A stretch of DNA of 23,799 nucleotides, from assembly GCA_035512995.1 (NCBI GenBank), contig DATKCY010000075.1, positions 1 through 23,799 on the forward strand, read 5' to 3'. The stretch comes from Thermohalobaculum sp035512995 (GTDB lineage Bacteria; Pseudomonadota; Alphaproteobacteria; Rhodobacterales; Rhodobacteraceae). The position numbers and the translations under genes were made by a program. Below the pieces are notes generated by a model. That model did not search any database. It was not told the DNA's origin and was given only the letters and a program-made list of their open reading frames with translations. This document shows positions 13,253-21,345 of the stretch, in pieces. The stretch's first letter is position 1, and the number at the start of each line of letters is the position of its first letter.

Positions 13253-15784
13253 TCAGGGCATCGCCGGGGTGAGGGTGGTGACGCCGACGGCGCCGGTGCG
13301 GATGTCCTCCTCGTCGCGGCTCATCGGGATCACGTCGCCGCGCGCCCAGTCGTCCGACAGATTGTCGTAGAAGCGCGACAGCGGGTGGCCCGACTGCCCG
13401 GTCGAGAGGATCCAGACCGAGCGGTCGAGATCGGCGAAGTCGTAGACGACCCGCATGCCGGCCGCGTGCACGTTCTGGAACGGCCGCGGACCGCGCCCGG
13501 GCGAGAGGCCGCGCAAGAGCGTGAAGTCCCCGCCCGACGTCTCCTGCCGGATCGAGAAGACGAGGTCGAGCGGCCCGACCCGGCTGAGCGGCGTGTGCGC
13601 GTGCTCCGCGACGTGCGCCGCCCCCCAGCGCCAGCCCTCCATGTTCTCGCCGTAGAGCGCCGCGAGGCGGGCCAGCGCGTCGTCGAGCGCGAGCGCCGCG
13701 ATCTCGGAGCAGCTCTCGACCTCGCGCGTCTTGACGATGTCGCACCAGACGCCGGCGCCGTCGATGTCGCGGAACACGCGCTCGACGAACACCGGCTGCG
13801 CGCCCGCGACCTGCGCGATCAGGGGCCCGAGCTCGTCCTGCGCCAGGCGCAGCGTCAGCATCCGCATCCACTCGGCGAAGATCAGCGGCTCGGGGCTGTG
13901 CCGGTCCATGTTGCCGGTCCAGTTCGCGAGCTTTTCCAGCGCCTCGCGCCGGAGCCTGCTCTCGCCTGCCGCCTCGCCGCTCCGCCACCAGAGGTCGAGC
14001 GCGATCTGCGGCAGCACCGAGCGCGCCATCTGGCTGACCGCGTCGTTCTGCAGCGCGACGAAGCCGTCGCGGCTGTGGAACTCGCGCGCCGACAGCTCCC
14101 TGACGAGCCGGGTGATCCGGTAGGGGTCGCCCCAGTCGAAGGTGAGGTGCTCCGGGAACGGGTCGTCGGTCAGCCGGTTGTTCGCGTTCGCGACCGCGCC
14201 CTCCTCCGGGCGGAGCGTGCGGGGCGTCTCGGCGGGATCCATGAAGCCGGTCCAGTCGTTCTCCGCGATCCAGCCGGGCGAGGGCACGCGCCCCTGGCTC
14301 CGGCTCTCGGCCTGGCGGAGCGGGATCGCGCCGGCGGTGACCATGCCGACGTCGTCGCCGTCGGCGATGGTCACGACCTGCGCCGGCGCGAGCGCCAGCT
14401 CGGCCGCGGCGACGGCGTCGTCCAGGTTGCCGGCGCTCATGAGGCGCATGATCGCGCTCATCGTCCGGTCCTCGCGCTCGAGCGCGGTCCAGGCGAGCGC
14501 CGCGACGTGGCCCTGCGGGGTGACGGCGTTGACGCCGTAGATGTCGTGGGTCAGCACCGGCCCGTGCCGGGTCTCGAGCACCACGTCCTCGACCGTCTCG
14601 CCGCCCGCGACCGCGATCTTGATCGGACGGGTGTCGAACGTGGCCCAACCGTCCGGCGTGCGGTAGCGGCCGGGGTCGTCGGGGTCGAGCTTCTCGATAT
14701 AGATGTCCTGGTCGTCGACCTGCGCCGTCGTCAGGCCCCAGCCCACGACCTCGTTCCGGCCGATCAGCACGATCGGCGTGCCCGGCAGCGTGCCGCCGAT
14801 CGCGGCGATGTCCCCGCCCTCGATGTCGGCCAGGTACCAGAGGCTCGGCGCCGAGAGCCAGAGATGCGGGTCGTTGGCGAGGAGCGGCGCCCCGGTGGCG
14901 GTGCGGCTGCCGTCGACCGCCCAGGCGTTCGAGGCGCCGGCCATGCGCGGGTCCGCGGCGGGCGCAAGGGCCCCGAACGCCGGGCGCGGGTGACTGCGCG
15001 CGTCGCGCGGCACCCACCCGGCCCGGCCAGCCTCAGGCGCCATCAGCGCCGCGTAGTCCGGCAGCGGCGCGGCGCCCGCCGGCCGCGGCGCCGCCCCGGC
15101 GAAACGGTCCGGCTCCGTGATCGCGGGGTTCGGATGGTCGGGCAGGATGTCCTGCACCCGCTCGGGGCTCAGCTCGAGCAGGAAGCGGGCGCGGCGCACC
15201 TCGCTCTCCGCGCTCGCGGTCAGGCGGAGCGCCATGAGCTTCAGGATCGCGAGCGAATCCGTCGGCGTCCAGGGCGCGATCTCGGCGCCGAACAGGAAGA
15301 ATTCGGGCGCCCCCCGGCCCCTCGCCTCCGTGTTCACGGTCTCGATCCAGGCGTTGACGCCCGCGGCGTAGGCGTCGAGCGCGCGCCGGGTCGCCGGCGT
15401 CTGATAGGCGTAGGCGTCGCGGGCGCGGCCCTCGAGGTCGAAGGTCTTCACCATGCGGTCGAGCGGCAGCGCCTCGGCCCCCAGGAGCGCCGCGAGCTGG
15501 CCGGTCGCCGCGCGCCGGTTCACCTCCATCTGCCAGAGGCGGTCCTGCGCGTGGACGAGGCCGAGCGTGAAGAACGCGTCCTCCTCGGTCTCGGCCCGGA
15601 TGTGCGGCACCGCGTTCTGGTCGCGCACGATCACGACCTCGGCGTCGAGCCCCGCGAGCGTCAGGCCGGCGTCGTAGTCCGGCAGCGAGCGCGACACCAG
15701 GTACCAGCCGAGCAGGAGCAGCACCGCGCCGGCGGCGAGCGCCAGCACGATGCCGCGCAGGATCCAGCGCAGGGCGCGTCTCAT
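13253..15784 (-). CDS. penicillin acylase family protein (Ntn-hydrolase, membrane-anchored)
   Basis: This 843-residue protein belongs to the penicillin/acyl-homoserine-lactone acylase family, N-terminal-nucleophile hydrolases that cleave amide bonds after autoproteolysis. Residues 8-30 form a hydrophobic signal anchor (LRGIVLALAAGAVLLLLGWY), so it probably acts in the periplasm. The alpha-chain block (VPHIRAETEEDAFFTLGLVH, HAQDRLWQME) is followed by the cleavage site GASNAWAVDGSRTATGAPLL, where Ser285 becomes the beta-chain N terminus and nucleophile. The beta chain carries LLANDPHLWL and ANNRLTDDPF, as in the family. Substrate (beta-lactam side chains, acyl-homoserine lactones, other amides) cannot be read from sequence. 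It is convergent with rpoC and divergent from the dehydrogenase gene at 15999. Confidence 0.93.
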   Translation of the reverse strand: MRRALRWILRGIVLALAAGAVLLLLGWYLVSRSLPDYDAGLTLAGLDAEVVIVRDQNAVPHIRAETEEDAFFTLGLVHAQDRLWQMEVNRRAATGQLAALLGAEALPLDRMVKTFDLEGRARDAYAYQTPATRRALDAYAAGVNAWIETVNTEARGRGAPEFFLFGAEIAPWTPTDSLAILKLMALRLTASAESEVRRARFLLELSPERVQDILPDHPNPAITEPDRFAGAAPRPAGAAPLPDYAALMAPEAGRAGWVPRDARSHPRPAFGALAPAADPRMAGASNAWAVDGSRTATGAPLLANDPHLWLSAPSLWYLADIEGGDIAAIGGTLPGTPIVLIGRNEVVGWGLTTAQVDDQDIYIEKLDPDDPGRYRTPDGWATFDTRPIKIAVAGGETVEDVVLETRHGPVLTHDIYGVNAVTPQGHVAALAWTALEREDRTMSAIMRLMSAGNLDDAVAAAELALAPAQVVTIADGDDVGMVTAGAIPLRQAESRSQGRVPSPGWIAENDWTGFMDPAETPRTLRPEEGAVANANNRLTDDPFPEHLTFDWGDPYRITRLVRELSAREFHSRDGFVALQNDAVSQMARSVLPQIALDLWWRSGEAAGESRLRREALEKLANWTGNMDRHSPEPLIFAEWMRMLTLRLAQDELGPLIAQVAGAQPVFVERVFRDIDGAGVWCDIVKTREVESCSEIAALALDDALARLAALYGENMEGWRWGAAHVAEHAHTPLSRVGPLDLVFSIRQETSGGDFTLLRGLSPGRGPRPFQNVHAAGMRVVYDFADLDRSVWILSTGQSGHPLSRFYDNLSDDWARGDVIPMSRDEEDIRTGAVGVTTLTPAMP

Positions 15785-15998
15785 GCCTCTCGTGTCCCCT
15801 CTGCCGCCGCCCCGGCGCCCGGGTGCTCTTGACCGCGCCGGGGGCCCGGCCCACCCTTCAGCCCCTGGCCGGAAAGTCCGGCCCCGCGTCCGCAGATGTT
15901 GCAGATGCGCGCGCGCGCTTCAAAGGTCAACCGCCGTTCCGCGGCCTCGCACGGGGCAGCGGCGGGCGGTTGCAAAACCGGAATCAGGGGAAGAGAGC

Positions 15999-16865
15999 AT
16001 GGCCAAGGTAAGTTTCCTCGGGCTCGGCGTCATGGGCTATCCGATGGCCGGTCACCTGGCGGCCAACGGCCACGAGGTGACGGTCTACAACCGCACGTCC
16101 GAGAAGGCCGAGAAGTGGGCATCCGAGCATGGCGGGCAGCACAAGCCCACCCCGCGCGAGGCGGCCGAGGGCAAGGAGATCGTCTTCGCCTGCGTCGGCA
16201 ACGACGACGACCTGAGGAGCGTGGCGACCGGCGAGGACGGCGCGCTGGGCGGCATGGAGGCCGGCAGCGTCTTCGTCGACCACACGACCGCCAGCGCCAA
16301 CATCGCGCGCGAGCTGCACGCCGCGGCCAAGGAGAAGGGCGTCGGCTTCGTCGACGCCCCCGTCTCGGGCGGTCAGGCGGGCGCCGAGAACGGCCAGCTC
16401 ACCGTCATGTGCGGCGGCGAGCAGGACGTCTATGCGCGGGTCGAGGAGGTGATCGGCTGCTACGCCAAGTCGTGCCGCCTGCTCGGCGAGCCGGGGGCGG
16501 GGCAGCTGACCAAGATGGTCAACCAGATCTGCATCGCCGGGCTGGTCCAGGGCCTCAGCGAGGGGGTCTACTTCGCCCAGAAGGCGGGGCTGGACGCCGA
16601 GGCGGTGTTCGACGTGATCGGCAAAGGGGCCGCCGGCTCGTGGCAGATGGACAATCGGCACAAGACGATGCTGGCCGACGAGTTCGAGCACGGCTTCGCG
16701 GTCAACTGGATGCGCAAGGACCTCGGCATCTGCCTCGAGGAGGCCAAGCAGAACGGCTCCTCGCTGCCGGTGACGGCGCTGGTCGACCAGTTCTATGCCG
16801 ACGTGCAGAAGATGGGCGGCGGGCGCTGGGACACCTCCTCGCTGCTCCGCCGGCTGACGCGCTAG
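15999..16865 (+). CDS. NAD(P)-dependent beta-hydroxyacid dehydrogenase (HIBADH/GhrB-like family)
   Basis: This 288-residue protein has the full beta-hydroxyacid dehydrogenase signature. The Rossmann motif GLGVMGYPMAGHLA is at about residues 7-20. The substrate-binding loop DAPVSGGQAGAENGQLTVM follows the nucleotide domain. The catalytic-lysine helix reads GAGQLTKMVNQI, with Lys172 and Asn176. Relatives oxidise 3-hydroxyisobutyrate, tartronate semialdehyde, glycerate-type acids or imines; the actual substrate is not fixed by sequence. AGGGGAAGAG precedes the ATG at 15999, which rules out the longer upstream extension. The next gene starts 6 nt after its stop, so it heads a three-gene operon with the amidoligase and C26 peptidase. 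Confidence 0.93.
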   Translation: MAKVSFLGLGVMGYPMAGHLAANGHEVTVYNRTSEKAEKWASEHGGQHKPTPREAAEGKEIVFACVGNDDDLRSVATGEDGALGGMEAGSVFVDHTTASANIARELHAAAKEKGVGFVDAPVSGGQAGAENGQLTVMCGGEQDVYARVEEVIGCYAKSCRLLGEPGAGQLTKMVNQICIAGLVQGLSEGVYFAQKAGLDAEAVFDVIGKGAAGSWQMDNRHKTMLADEFEHGFAVNWMRKDLGICLEEAKQNGSSLPVTALVDQFYADVQKMGGGRWDTSSLLRRLTR

Positions 16866-16871
16866 GGCCCC

Positions 16872-17825
16872 GTGGTGGCGGACGCGGCGGGCGAGCAGGG
16901 CCGGGTCGGGGTCGAGATCGAGTTCGCGGGCCTCGACGCGCACGCCGCCGCCCGCGTCCTCGCCGACGCCCTCGGCGGCGAGGCGGTCGTCGGCGGGCCG
17001 CACGACGCGCGGGTGACGGGCAGCCGTCTCGGCGAACTCGAGCTCGAGCTCGACACCCGCTACGCGCGCCCGCCGGACGAGCAGAGCGGGCTCGTCGACC
17101 GCGCGCTCGAGAGCCTGGGCGCGCGCGAGGAGGCGGTGAAGCTGCTGTCGATCGTGGTCCCGGTCGAGCTCGTCACGCCGCCGCTCGCGCCCGCGCAGTT
17201 CCCGGCGCTCGAGGAGGCGGTGGCGGCGCTGAGGGCCGCGGGCGCCGAGGGCACCGAGGTCGCGCCGCACTATGCCTTCGGCATGCATCTCAACATCTCG
17301 CTCGACCACGGCGGGGCGGAGCGCGCGATCCGCATCGCGGCCGCCTACGGCTTCGCCGAGCGCTGGCTCCGCGACCGCTTTCCCGTAGACCCCTCGCGCC
17401 GGGTCGTGCCGTTCATCGACCCCTATCCGAAGGGCTGGAAGGTCGAGCTGGCCGAGGCCATGGCCGGCGGCGCCGTGCCCGGGATCGAGGCGTTCGTGCG
17501 GCTCTACCAGAACTACAACCCGAACCGGAACCGCGGGCTCGACCTCTGGCCGATCCTCGGGCACCTGGCGCCGGAGGCGGTCGCGCGCATCCACCGCCAG
17601 CCGGTCAGGAACCCGCGCCCGGCCTTCCACTGCCGCTGGCCCGACAGCCGGGTCGGCGACCCGGGGTGGAGCCCGTGGCAGGAGCTCGAGCGCTGGCGCC
17701 GGGTCGAGCGGGCGGCCGACGATCCCGACAGGCTCGAGCGCGCGCGCGCGCAGTCGCTTGGCGTCGAGAGCGGCAGGGGTCCGCTCAGCGCCTATCTCGC
17801 GGCGCTCGACGAGGTGATGGCGTGA
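16872..17825 (+). CDS. amidoligase family protein (glutamine-synthetase/GCS-fold COOH-NH2 ligase)
   Basis: This 317-residue protein is recognised as a member of the putative amidoligase family (Amidoligase_2, a branch of the glutamine-synthetase/glutamate-cysteine-ligase fold), which forms amide bonds using ATP. The metal-binding start GVEIEF (Glu15, Glu17), the second acidic strand VPVELVTPP (Glu99) and FGMHLNIS (His139, Asn141) match the fold's catalytic layout. A C-terminal NYNPNRNRGLDLWPIL block supplies likely nucleotide- or substrate-binding Asn/Arg residues. The start is GTG at 16872 (GTG at 16875 is equally possible), 6 nt after the dehydrogenase stop. The peptidase gene overlaps its last 4 nt. 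Such ligase-peptidase pairs have been described; the acid and amine partners are unknown. Confidence 0.85.
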   Translation: MVADAAGEQGRVGVEIEFAGLDAHAAARVLADALGGEAVVGGPHDARVTGSRLGELELELDTRYARPPDEQSGLVDRALESLGAREEAVKLLSIVVPVELVTPPLAPAQFPALEEAVAALRAAGAEGTEVAPHYAFGMHLNISLDHGGAERAIRIAAAYGFAERWLRDRFPVDPSRRVVPFIDPYPKGWKVELAEAMAGGAVPGIEAFVRLYQNYNPNRNRGLDLWPILGHLAPEAVARIHRQPVRNPRPAFHCRWPDSRVGDPGWSPWQELERWRRVERAADDPDRLERARAQSLGVESGRGPLSAYLAALDEVMA

Positions 17826-18538
17826 GCAAGCGGCCGCGGATCGGAGTCTCGGTCTCGGCCAGGTCCGGCTGGCGGGTCTATCCGTTCTTCAAGCTCGCGC
17901 TCTGGCGCGCGGGCGGGCGGGCCGTTCGCATCCAGACGGGCCGCGAGCGGCGGAGCCTCGAGGGTCTCGACGCCGTCATCATCGGCGGCGGCGACGACAT
18001 CAATGTCGAGCTCTACGGCGGCTGGCTGGTGCCGCACGCCGTGTTCGACGACGCGCGCGACATGCTCGAGAAGGCGCTGATCGAGGAGGCGGAGCAGCGC
18101 TGCCTGCCGATCCTCGGCGTCTGCCGCGGCTCGCAGCTCGTCAACGTCGTGCGCGGCGGCAACCTGCACCAGGACATCTACGAGGCCTATCCGGGGGCTG
18201 CCGAGATCCACACGCCCCTACCGCGGAAGCGGATCAGCATCAAGCCCGGAAGCCGCCTCGCCTCGTTCTACGGGGCCGAGCCGTCGATGGTGAACTCGCT
18301 GCACAAGCAGTCGGTCGACCGGCTGGGCCGCAACCTGCAGTCGGTCGCATGGGACGAGGCCGGGGTCGTGCAGGCGATCGAGTCGACGAGCGAGCGGCTG
18401 GTGATCGGCGTGCAGTGGCACCCGGAGTACCTCGCGTTCTCGAAGCGCGACCACGGGCTCTTCATCGCCCTGGTCGAGGCGGCCAGGCGGTCCTACGCGC
18501 CCGATCCGGCGCGGGGTGCCGAGACTGCTCGCGCCTGA
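17822..18538 (+). CDS. class-I glutamine amidotransferase / peptidase C26 (gamma-glutamyl hydrolase-like)
   Basis: This 238-residue protein has the PuuD-type peptidase C26 fold, which hydrolyses gamma-glutamyl amide bonds. The oxyanion strand GLDAVIIGGGDDIN is followed by the nucleophile elbow LGVCRGSQLVNV (Cys101). The catalytic dyad partner lies in VIGVQWHPEY (His200, Glu202). The loop VNSLHKQSVDRLG is also typical of the family. The GTG start at 17822 overlaps the amidoligase stop as GTGA, so the two are translationally coupled. PuuD cleaves gamma-glutamyl-GABA made by the GS-like ligase PuuA; this pair looks like an analogous make-and-cleave set, but its metabolite is not known. True glutaminase/amide-transfer activity is an alternative. 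Confidence 0.9.
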   Translation: MSKRPRIGVSVSARSGWRVYPFFKLALWRAGGRAVRIQTGRERRSLEGLDAVIIGGGDDINVELYGGWLVPHAVFDDARDMLEKALIEEAEQRCLPILGVCRGSQLVNVVRGGNLHQDIYEAYPGAAEIHTPLPRKRISIKPGSRLASFYGAEPSMVNSLHKQSVDRLGRNLQSVAWDEAGVVQAIESTSERLVIGVQWHPEYLAFSKRDHGLFIALVEAARRSYAPDPARGAETARA

Positions 18539-18615
18539 TACCAGCTTGCGGCAGCGTCGACTCGCGCCGGGGATTCCCAAGGCTGCGGATTTCTGACTCT
18601 CTGTCGAGAACGGCA

Positions 18616-18998
18616 GGAGCGCTGGGGCTTCGAGAGGACTTCACTGCGGCGGTCTGAAGCGGCTCGCGCGGGAGAGCCGGGACGCGGATCAGACCCGGCG
18701 GTTTCTGGCGCTGGCTGTGATCCATGACGGAGGGAGCCGGGCCGAGGCGGCGGCGACCGGCGGGGTCGGCCGCCAGATCGTTCGGGGTGAGGAGGATCAG
18801 GAAACCGTCCGGTGGACGGTTTCCCCGACGAACGTGGTGCGCTTCAACGCCGAGGGTCCGGCGGGGCTCGTGAGCCGCATGCTTCCGGGCAACGCCTCCA
18901 AGCTCAGCGCGGCGCAGCGGGCCGAGCTCGCACGCCTGGTCGAGCGCGGGCCGATCCCGGCGGTGGACGGCGTGGTGCGGTGGCGGCTGGGCGCATGA
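18616..18998 (+). pseudogene. decayed IS630-family transposase, N-terminal fragment
   Basis: The remains of an IS630-type transposase N-terminal helix-turn-helix domain are spread over two frames. The first frame reads ALGLREDFTAA and stops at TGA 18655-18657. The second continues LKRLARESRDADQTRRFLAL, IHDGGSRAEAA, VRFNAEGPAGL, NASKLSAAQRAELARLVERG and PIPAVDGVVRWRL. The break at about 18652 fits a one-base deletion. The sequence ends after GVVRWRLGA at 18998; the DDE catalytic domain is absent. Between QIVR and VRFNAEG an in-frame insertion replaces the two or so residues expected there. The product would be inactive. Confidence 0.8.
18779..18832. repeat. palindromic insertion inside the IS630 fragment
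   Basis: About 48 nt encoding GEEDQETVRWTVSPTN interrupt the transposase frame without breaking it. At the centre is a perfect inverted repeat, GGAAACCGTCC (18800-18810) and GGACGGTTTCC (18814-18824), around a GGT loop. An in-frame palindromic insertion in a coding frame resembles the style of Rickettsia palindromic elements or other dispersed palindromic repeats. No second copy was seen in this window. Confidence 0.5.
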
Positions 18999-19036
18999 GT
19001 TCTGATCACCGCAAGCTGGTAGAAGACGTGAGCTGA

Positions 19037-19067
19037 GCCCCGGACGCGGGAACGCCCCCGCAGGGGC
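19037..19067 (-). terminator. possible terminator hairpin after the sulfotransferase
   Basis: GCCCC (19037-19041) pairs with GGGGC (19063-19067) and encloses GCGGG (19046-19050) with CCCGC (19057-19061). It lies just past the 3' end of the minus-strand sulfotransferase gene. No U-tract follows on either strand, so termination may be Rho-dependent or this may be chance in G+C-rich DNA. Confidence 0.3.
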
Positions 19068-19073
19068 CGGCGG

Positions 19074-19916
19074 TCACCGCAGAATGCCGAGGTCCCAGTA
19101 GTCGGAGGGCTTTCCGCCCTCGCGGAGGATGAGCTCGAACTCCGTGCCCAGCAGCTCGACGAAGCGATCCCGCGCGCCCGGGCTGAAGCGCGGCTTCCGG
19201 ATCGGCTTCCGCAGCAACCGCCGCAGCCGGGCCCGCCCCCGAGCCGGCATAGACCTTCGGGCGACGTCGACGAGCCCCGCACGCCGGGCCCACTCGGTCG
19301 CACGATAGTCCTCCGTCTGGCCCTCGGATCTGTTCGCGTGGATCGCGTCCGTCGGCCCGTGCTCGTCGATCGCCAGGAAACGGCACAGCTCGGAGAAGAA
19401 GTCCGCCTGATTCGACACCAGATCCTCGAAGAACATGAGCTTCGCGCGTCCGGGCGGCAGGCGGTCGCGGAAGCGGACGTAGTGCGAGTGATAGCGAAAG
19501 CTGTCGAAGATCACGCGGTCGTGGAAAACGGCGGTTTCGAAATCGCGCTGGACGAACTCGGTGCCGCTGTCGCGGAACTCGGTCCACAGCGAAACGGCCC
19601 GGCTGATCGGGTTGCGCACGACATAGAGCACTCGGAACGAGGGCAGCGCCTCCAGGATGCGCTCGAGCGCCAGCGGATAGACCTCGCGGACCGAATAACG
19701 CCAGCTCTTCTCGGCGCGGACGAGCTTGTCCTCGTGCCCGGCGAAAAGACAGCGATAGTGGTCGAGTCCCTTTCGGTACTCGGAGTCCCAGGCAAAGAAG
19801 TTGGGCTCGCCGAGGCAGGAGAAGCCGGCCTGCGGATGCTGCTCCAGATAGCTCTTAATCGAGTTGGTCCCCGACTTCGCCGTCCCGACGATCAGCAGGT
19901 TAGGAAGCGGGCCCAT
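19074..19916 (-). CDS. PAPS-dependent sulfotransferase
   Basis: This 280-residue protein transfers sulfate from PAPS, probably to a glycan or lipid given its neighbours. The 5'-phosphosulfate loop is LIVGTAKSGTNSI (Lys14, Ser15, Gly16, Thr17). The 3'-phosphate-binding motif is VVRNPISRAVSLW (Arg101, Ser109). The rest fits the Sulfotransfer_1 family, including MFFEDLVSNQADFFSELCRF. The ATG at 19916 gives the expected N terminus right before the PAPS loop, with GGGGGGA about 8 nt upstream; longer in-frame extensions overlap the flippase gene and look spurious. It starts 25 nt after the flippase stop, so both are probably one operon. Confidence 0.9.
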   Translation of the reverse strand: MGPLPNLLIVGTAKSGTNSIKSYLEQHPQAGFSCLGEPNFFAWDSEYRKGLDHYRCLFAGHEDKLVRAEKSWRYSVREVYPLALERILEALPSFRVLYVVRNPISRAVSLWTEFRDSGTEFVQRDFETAVFHDRVIFDSFRYHSHYVRFRDRLPPGRAKLMFFEDLVSNQADFFSELCRFLAIDEHGPTDAIHANRSEGQTEDYRATEWARRAGLVDVARRSMPARGRARLRRLLRKPIRKPRFSPGARDRFVELLGTEFELILREGGKPSDYWDLGILR

Positions 19917-19941
19917 CGTCGATCCCCCCGGCGAAGCGCAG

Positions 19942-21345
19942 CTAGATCGTGACGGCGCCGGCGGCCAGCGCAAGCAGCGCTGCCAGCGCTCCGACGTAGC
20001 CGAGCGCCAGGACCACGCCAACGGGCGTCGCCGAGCGAAGGCGGAGCGAGATGCCGAGGTGCGAGCCGTTTCCGGCGATTTGGACGACCGCCCCGACCAG
20101 GACTGCCAGCGCGACGCCGATGCCCGCATACTCGGCGCCCGCCAGAGCGGCGAAAACAAAGGCGAGGGGCAGGCTTCCGAGGGCAGTCGTCCACTGGCCG
20201 ATGATGTTCCACCGCATCAGCCCGGCGCCCCTCGCCATAGTAATCGACCCCTGCCCGAGCGTTGCCACGAACCACGCGACGCTGAGGGCGCCAGCGTTCA
20301 GCAAGAATGCCGGCGAGATCTCGAACAACACGTAAAGGCTGACGAAGGGCGCGACGATACAGGTACCGCAGAACATCAGCGAAGCCGCCGGCAGCAGGAA
20401 TCTCGTCGTGTTCTCGAACAGCCGATCGCGCGCCGCCCTGTCCTGCTCATGGCGCAAGGCGAACTCGGGGATGAGCGGCAGGAACGCGGAGACCACCAGT
20501 AGGCGGGCGAAGGACGTGAGCCGGTATGCGAGATTGAAGACCGCCACGGTTTCGAGCCCGCCCAAGTGGTTGATGACGATACGGGAGCCGGGCTCGAAGA
20601 CAAGGACCGCCAGTCCCATGCCCTGCAGCTTCGCGCCGTAGCCGATCGAGGACCGCAGAACCGGCAGCGAGAATGCCGTCGGCAGGAGGTTGAGATCCGG
20701 CACCGTCCGCCAGAGAACGACGCGCCCGGCGACCACGACGAAGCCGAGCTGCGCCGCCTGCGCCCACGCCATTCCGAGCACGCCGGCCGTCGGGATGAGG
20801 AACATGCCCAAGCCGAGAAAGATCGCTAGACCGCAGAGTTGCACGGTAGCCCGCAGCCAGGCGCGCTGCACCCCGTCGATCGCGCTGGACTGGCTGTTGC
20901 CGACGGCGGAGAGGAAAACCGACAGGAGCGTCCAGACGACCAGCGCGCGGGCGGTGGGGTCGAACGCGTCGTCGACGGTCGCGACCACCAAGTGCCTGAA
21001 CGGCACGAAGGCCGCGAGCAGCAGCGCGGCGTAGAGCGCGATCACGAAGACGACGACGGTGTCGATGGTTCGGCCCATGCTCTCGCCGTTGCTGCGTGCG
21101 ACTGCGACGAGGCGATTCAGCCCGGCGCCGCCCGAGAAGTCGGCGACGCGCAGGAAGGCGACGATGCCGACCGTCAGCGACCAGAGCCCGAGGGTCTCGA
21201 CGTCTGTGCTGATGACCAGGACACGGTAGAGGATCAGAACCGTCACCATGCCGGCCAGGCCCTGGGCGAGCGACAGCGCCATGTCCCGACCGACCCGGCC
21301 GCCCCGAAGACGTGCCCAGCCGGCCAATCGCCAGCGACGGCCCAT
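19942..21345 (-). CDS. oligosaccharide flippase family protein (Wzx-like)
   Basis: This integral membrane protein of about 467 residues has repeated hydrophobic helices over its whole length, as in Wzx/MATE-type lipid-linked oligosaccharide flippases. Examples of helices are LAGMVTVLILYRVLVI near the N terminus and VGVVLALGYVGALAALLALA at the C terminus. The helix-flanking sequences GLWSLTVGIVAFLRVADFSG and VAVFNLAYRLTSFARLLVVS resemble the polysaccharide-synthesis/flippase families. The start is uncertain. ATG at 21345 gives MGRRWRLAGW before the first helix; 21423/21420 (MMDAHAAE) and 21282 (MALSLAQGL) are alternatives, none with a strong ribosome-binding site. It pairs with the downstream sulfotransferase, suggesting export of a glycan that is sulfated. 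Confidence 0.85.
   Translation of the reverse strand: MGRRWRLAGWARLRGGRVGRDMALSLAQGLAGMVTVLILYRVLVISTDVETLGLWSLTVGIVAFLRVADFSGGAGLNRLVAVARSNGESMGRTIDTVVVFVIALYAALLLAAFVPFRHLVVATVDDAFDPTARALVVWTLLSVFLSAVGNSQSSAIDGVQRAWLRATVQLCGLAIFLGLGMFLIPTAGVLGMAWAQAAQLGFVVVAGRVVLWRTVPDLNLLPTAFSLPVLRSSIGYGAKLQGMGLAVLVFEPGSRIVINHLGGLETVAVFNLAYRLTSFARLLVVSAFLPLIPEFALRHEQDRAARDRLFENTTRFLLPAASLMFCGTCIVAPFVSLYVLFEISPAFLLNAGALSVAWFVATLGQGSITMARGAGLMRWNIIGQWTTALGSLPLAFVFAALAGAEYAGIGVALAVLVGAVVQIAGNGSHLGISLRLRSATPVGVVLALGYVGALAALLALAAGAVTI

Noticed and set aside
13385..15832. An 815-codon open frame on the + strand opposite the acylase gene.
   Set aside because: Arg/Ala/Val/Asp-rich low-complexity shadow; the minus strand has clear Ntn-hydrolase motifs.
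17735..17750. Alternating GCGCGC run as a Z-DNA or regulatory element.
   Set aside because: It lies inside the amidoligase gene and encodes Arg/Ala codons expected at this composition.
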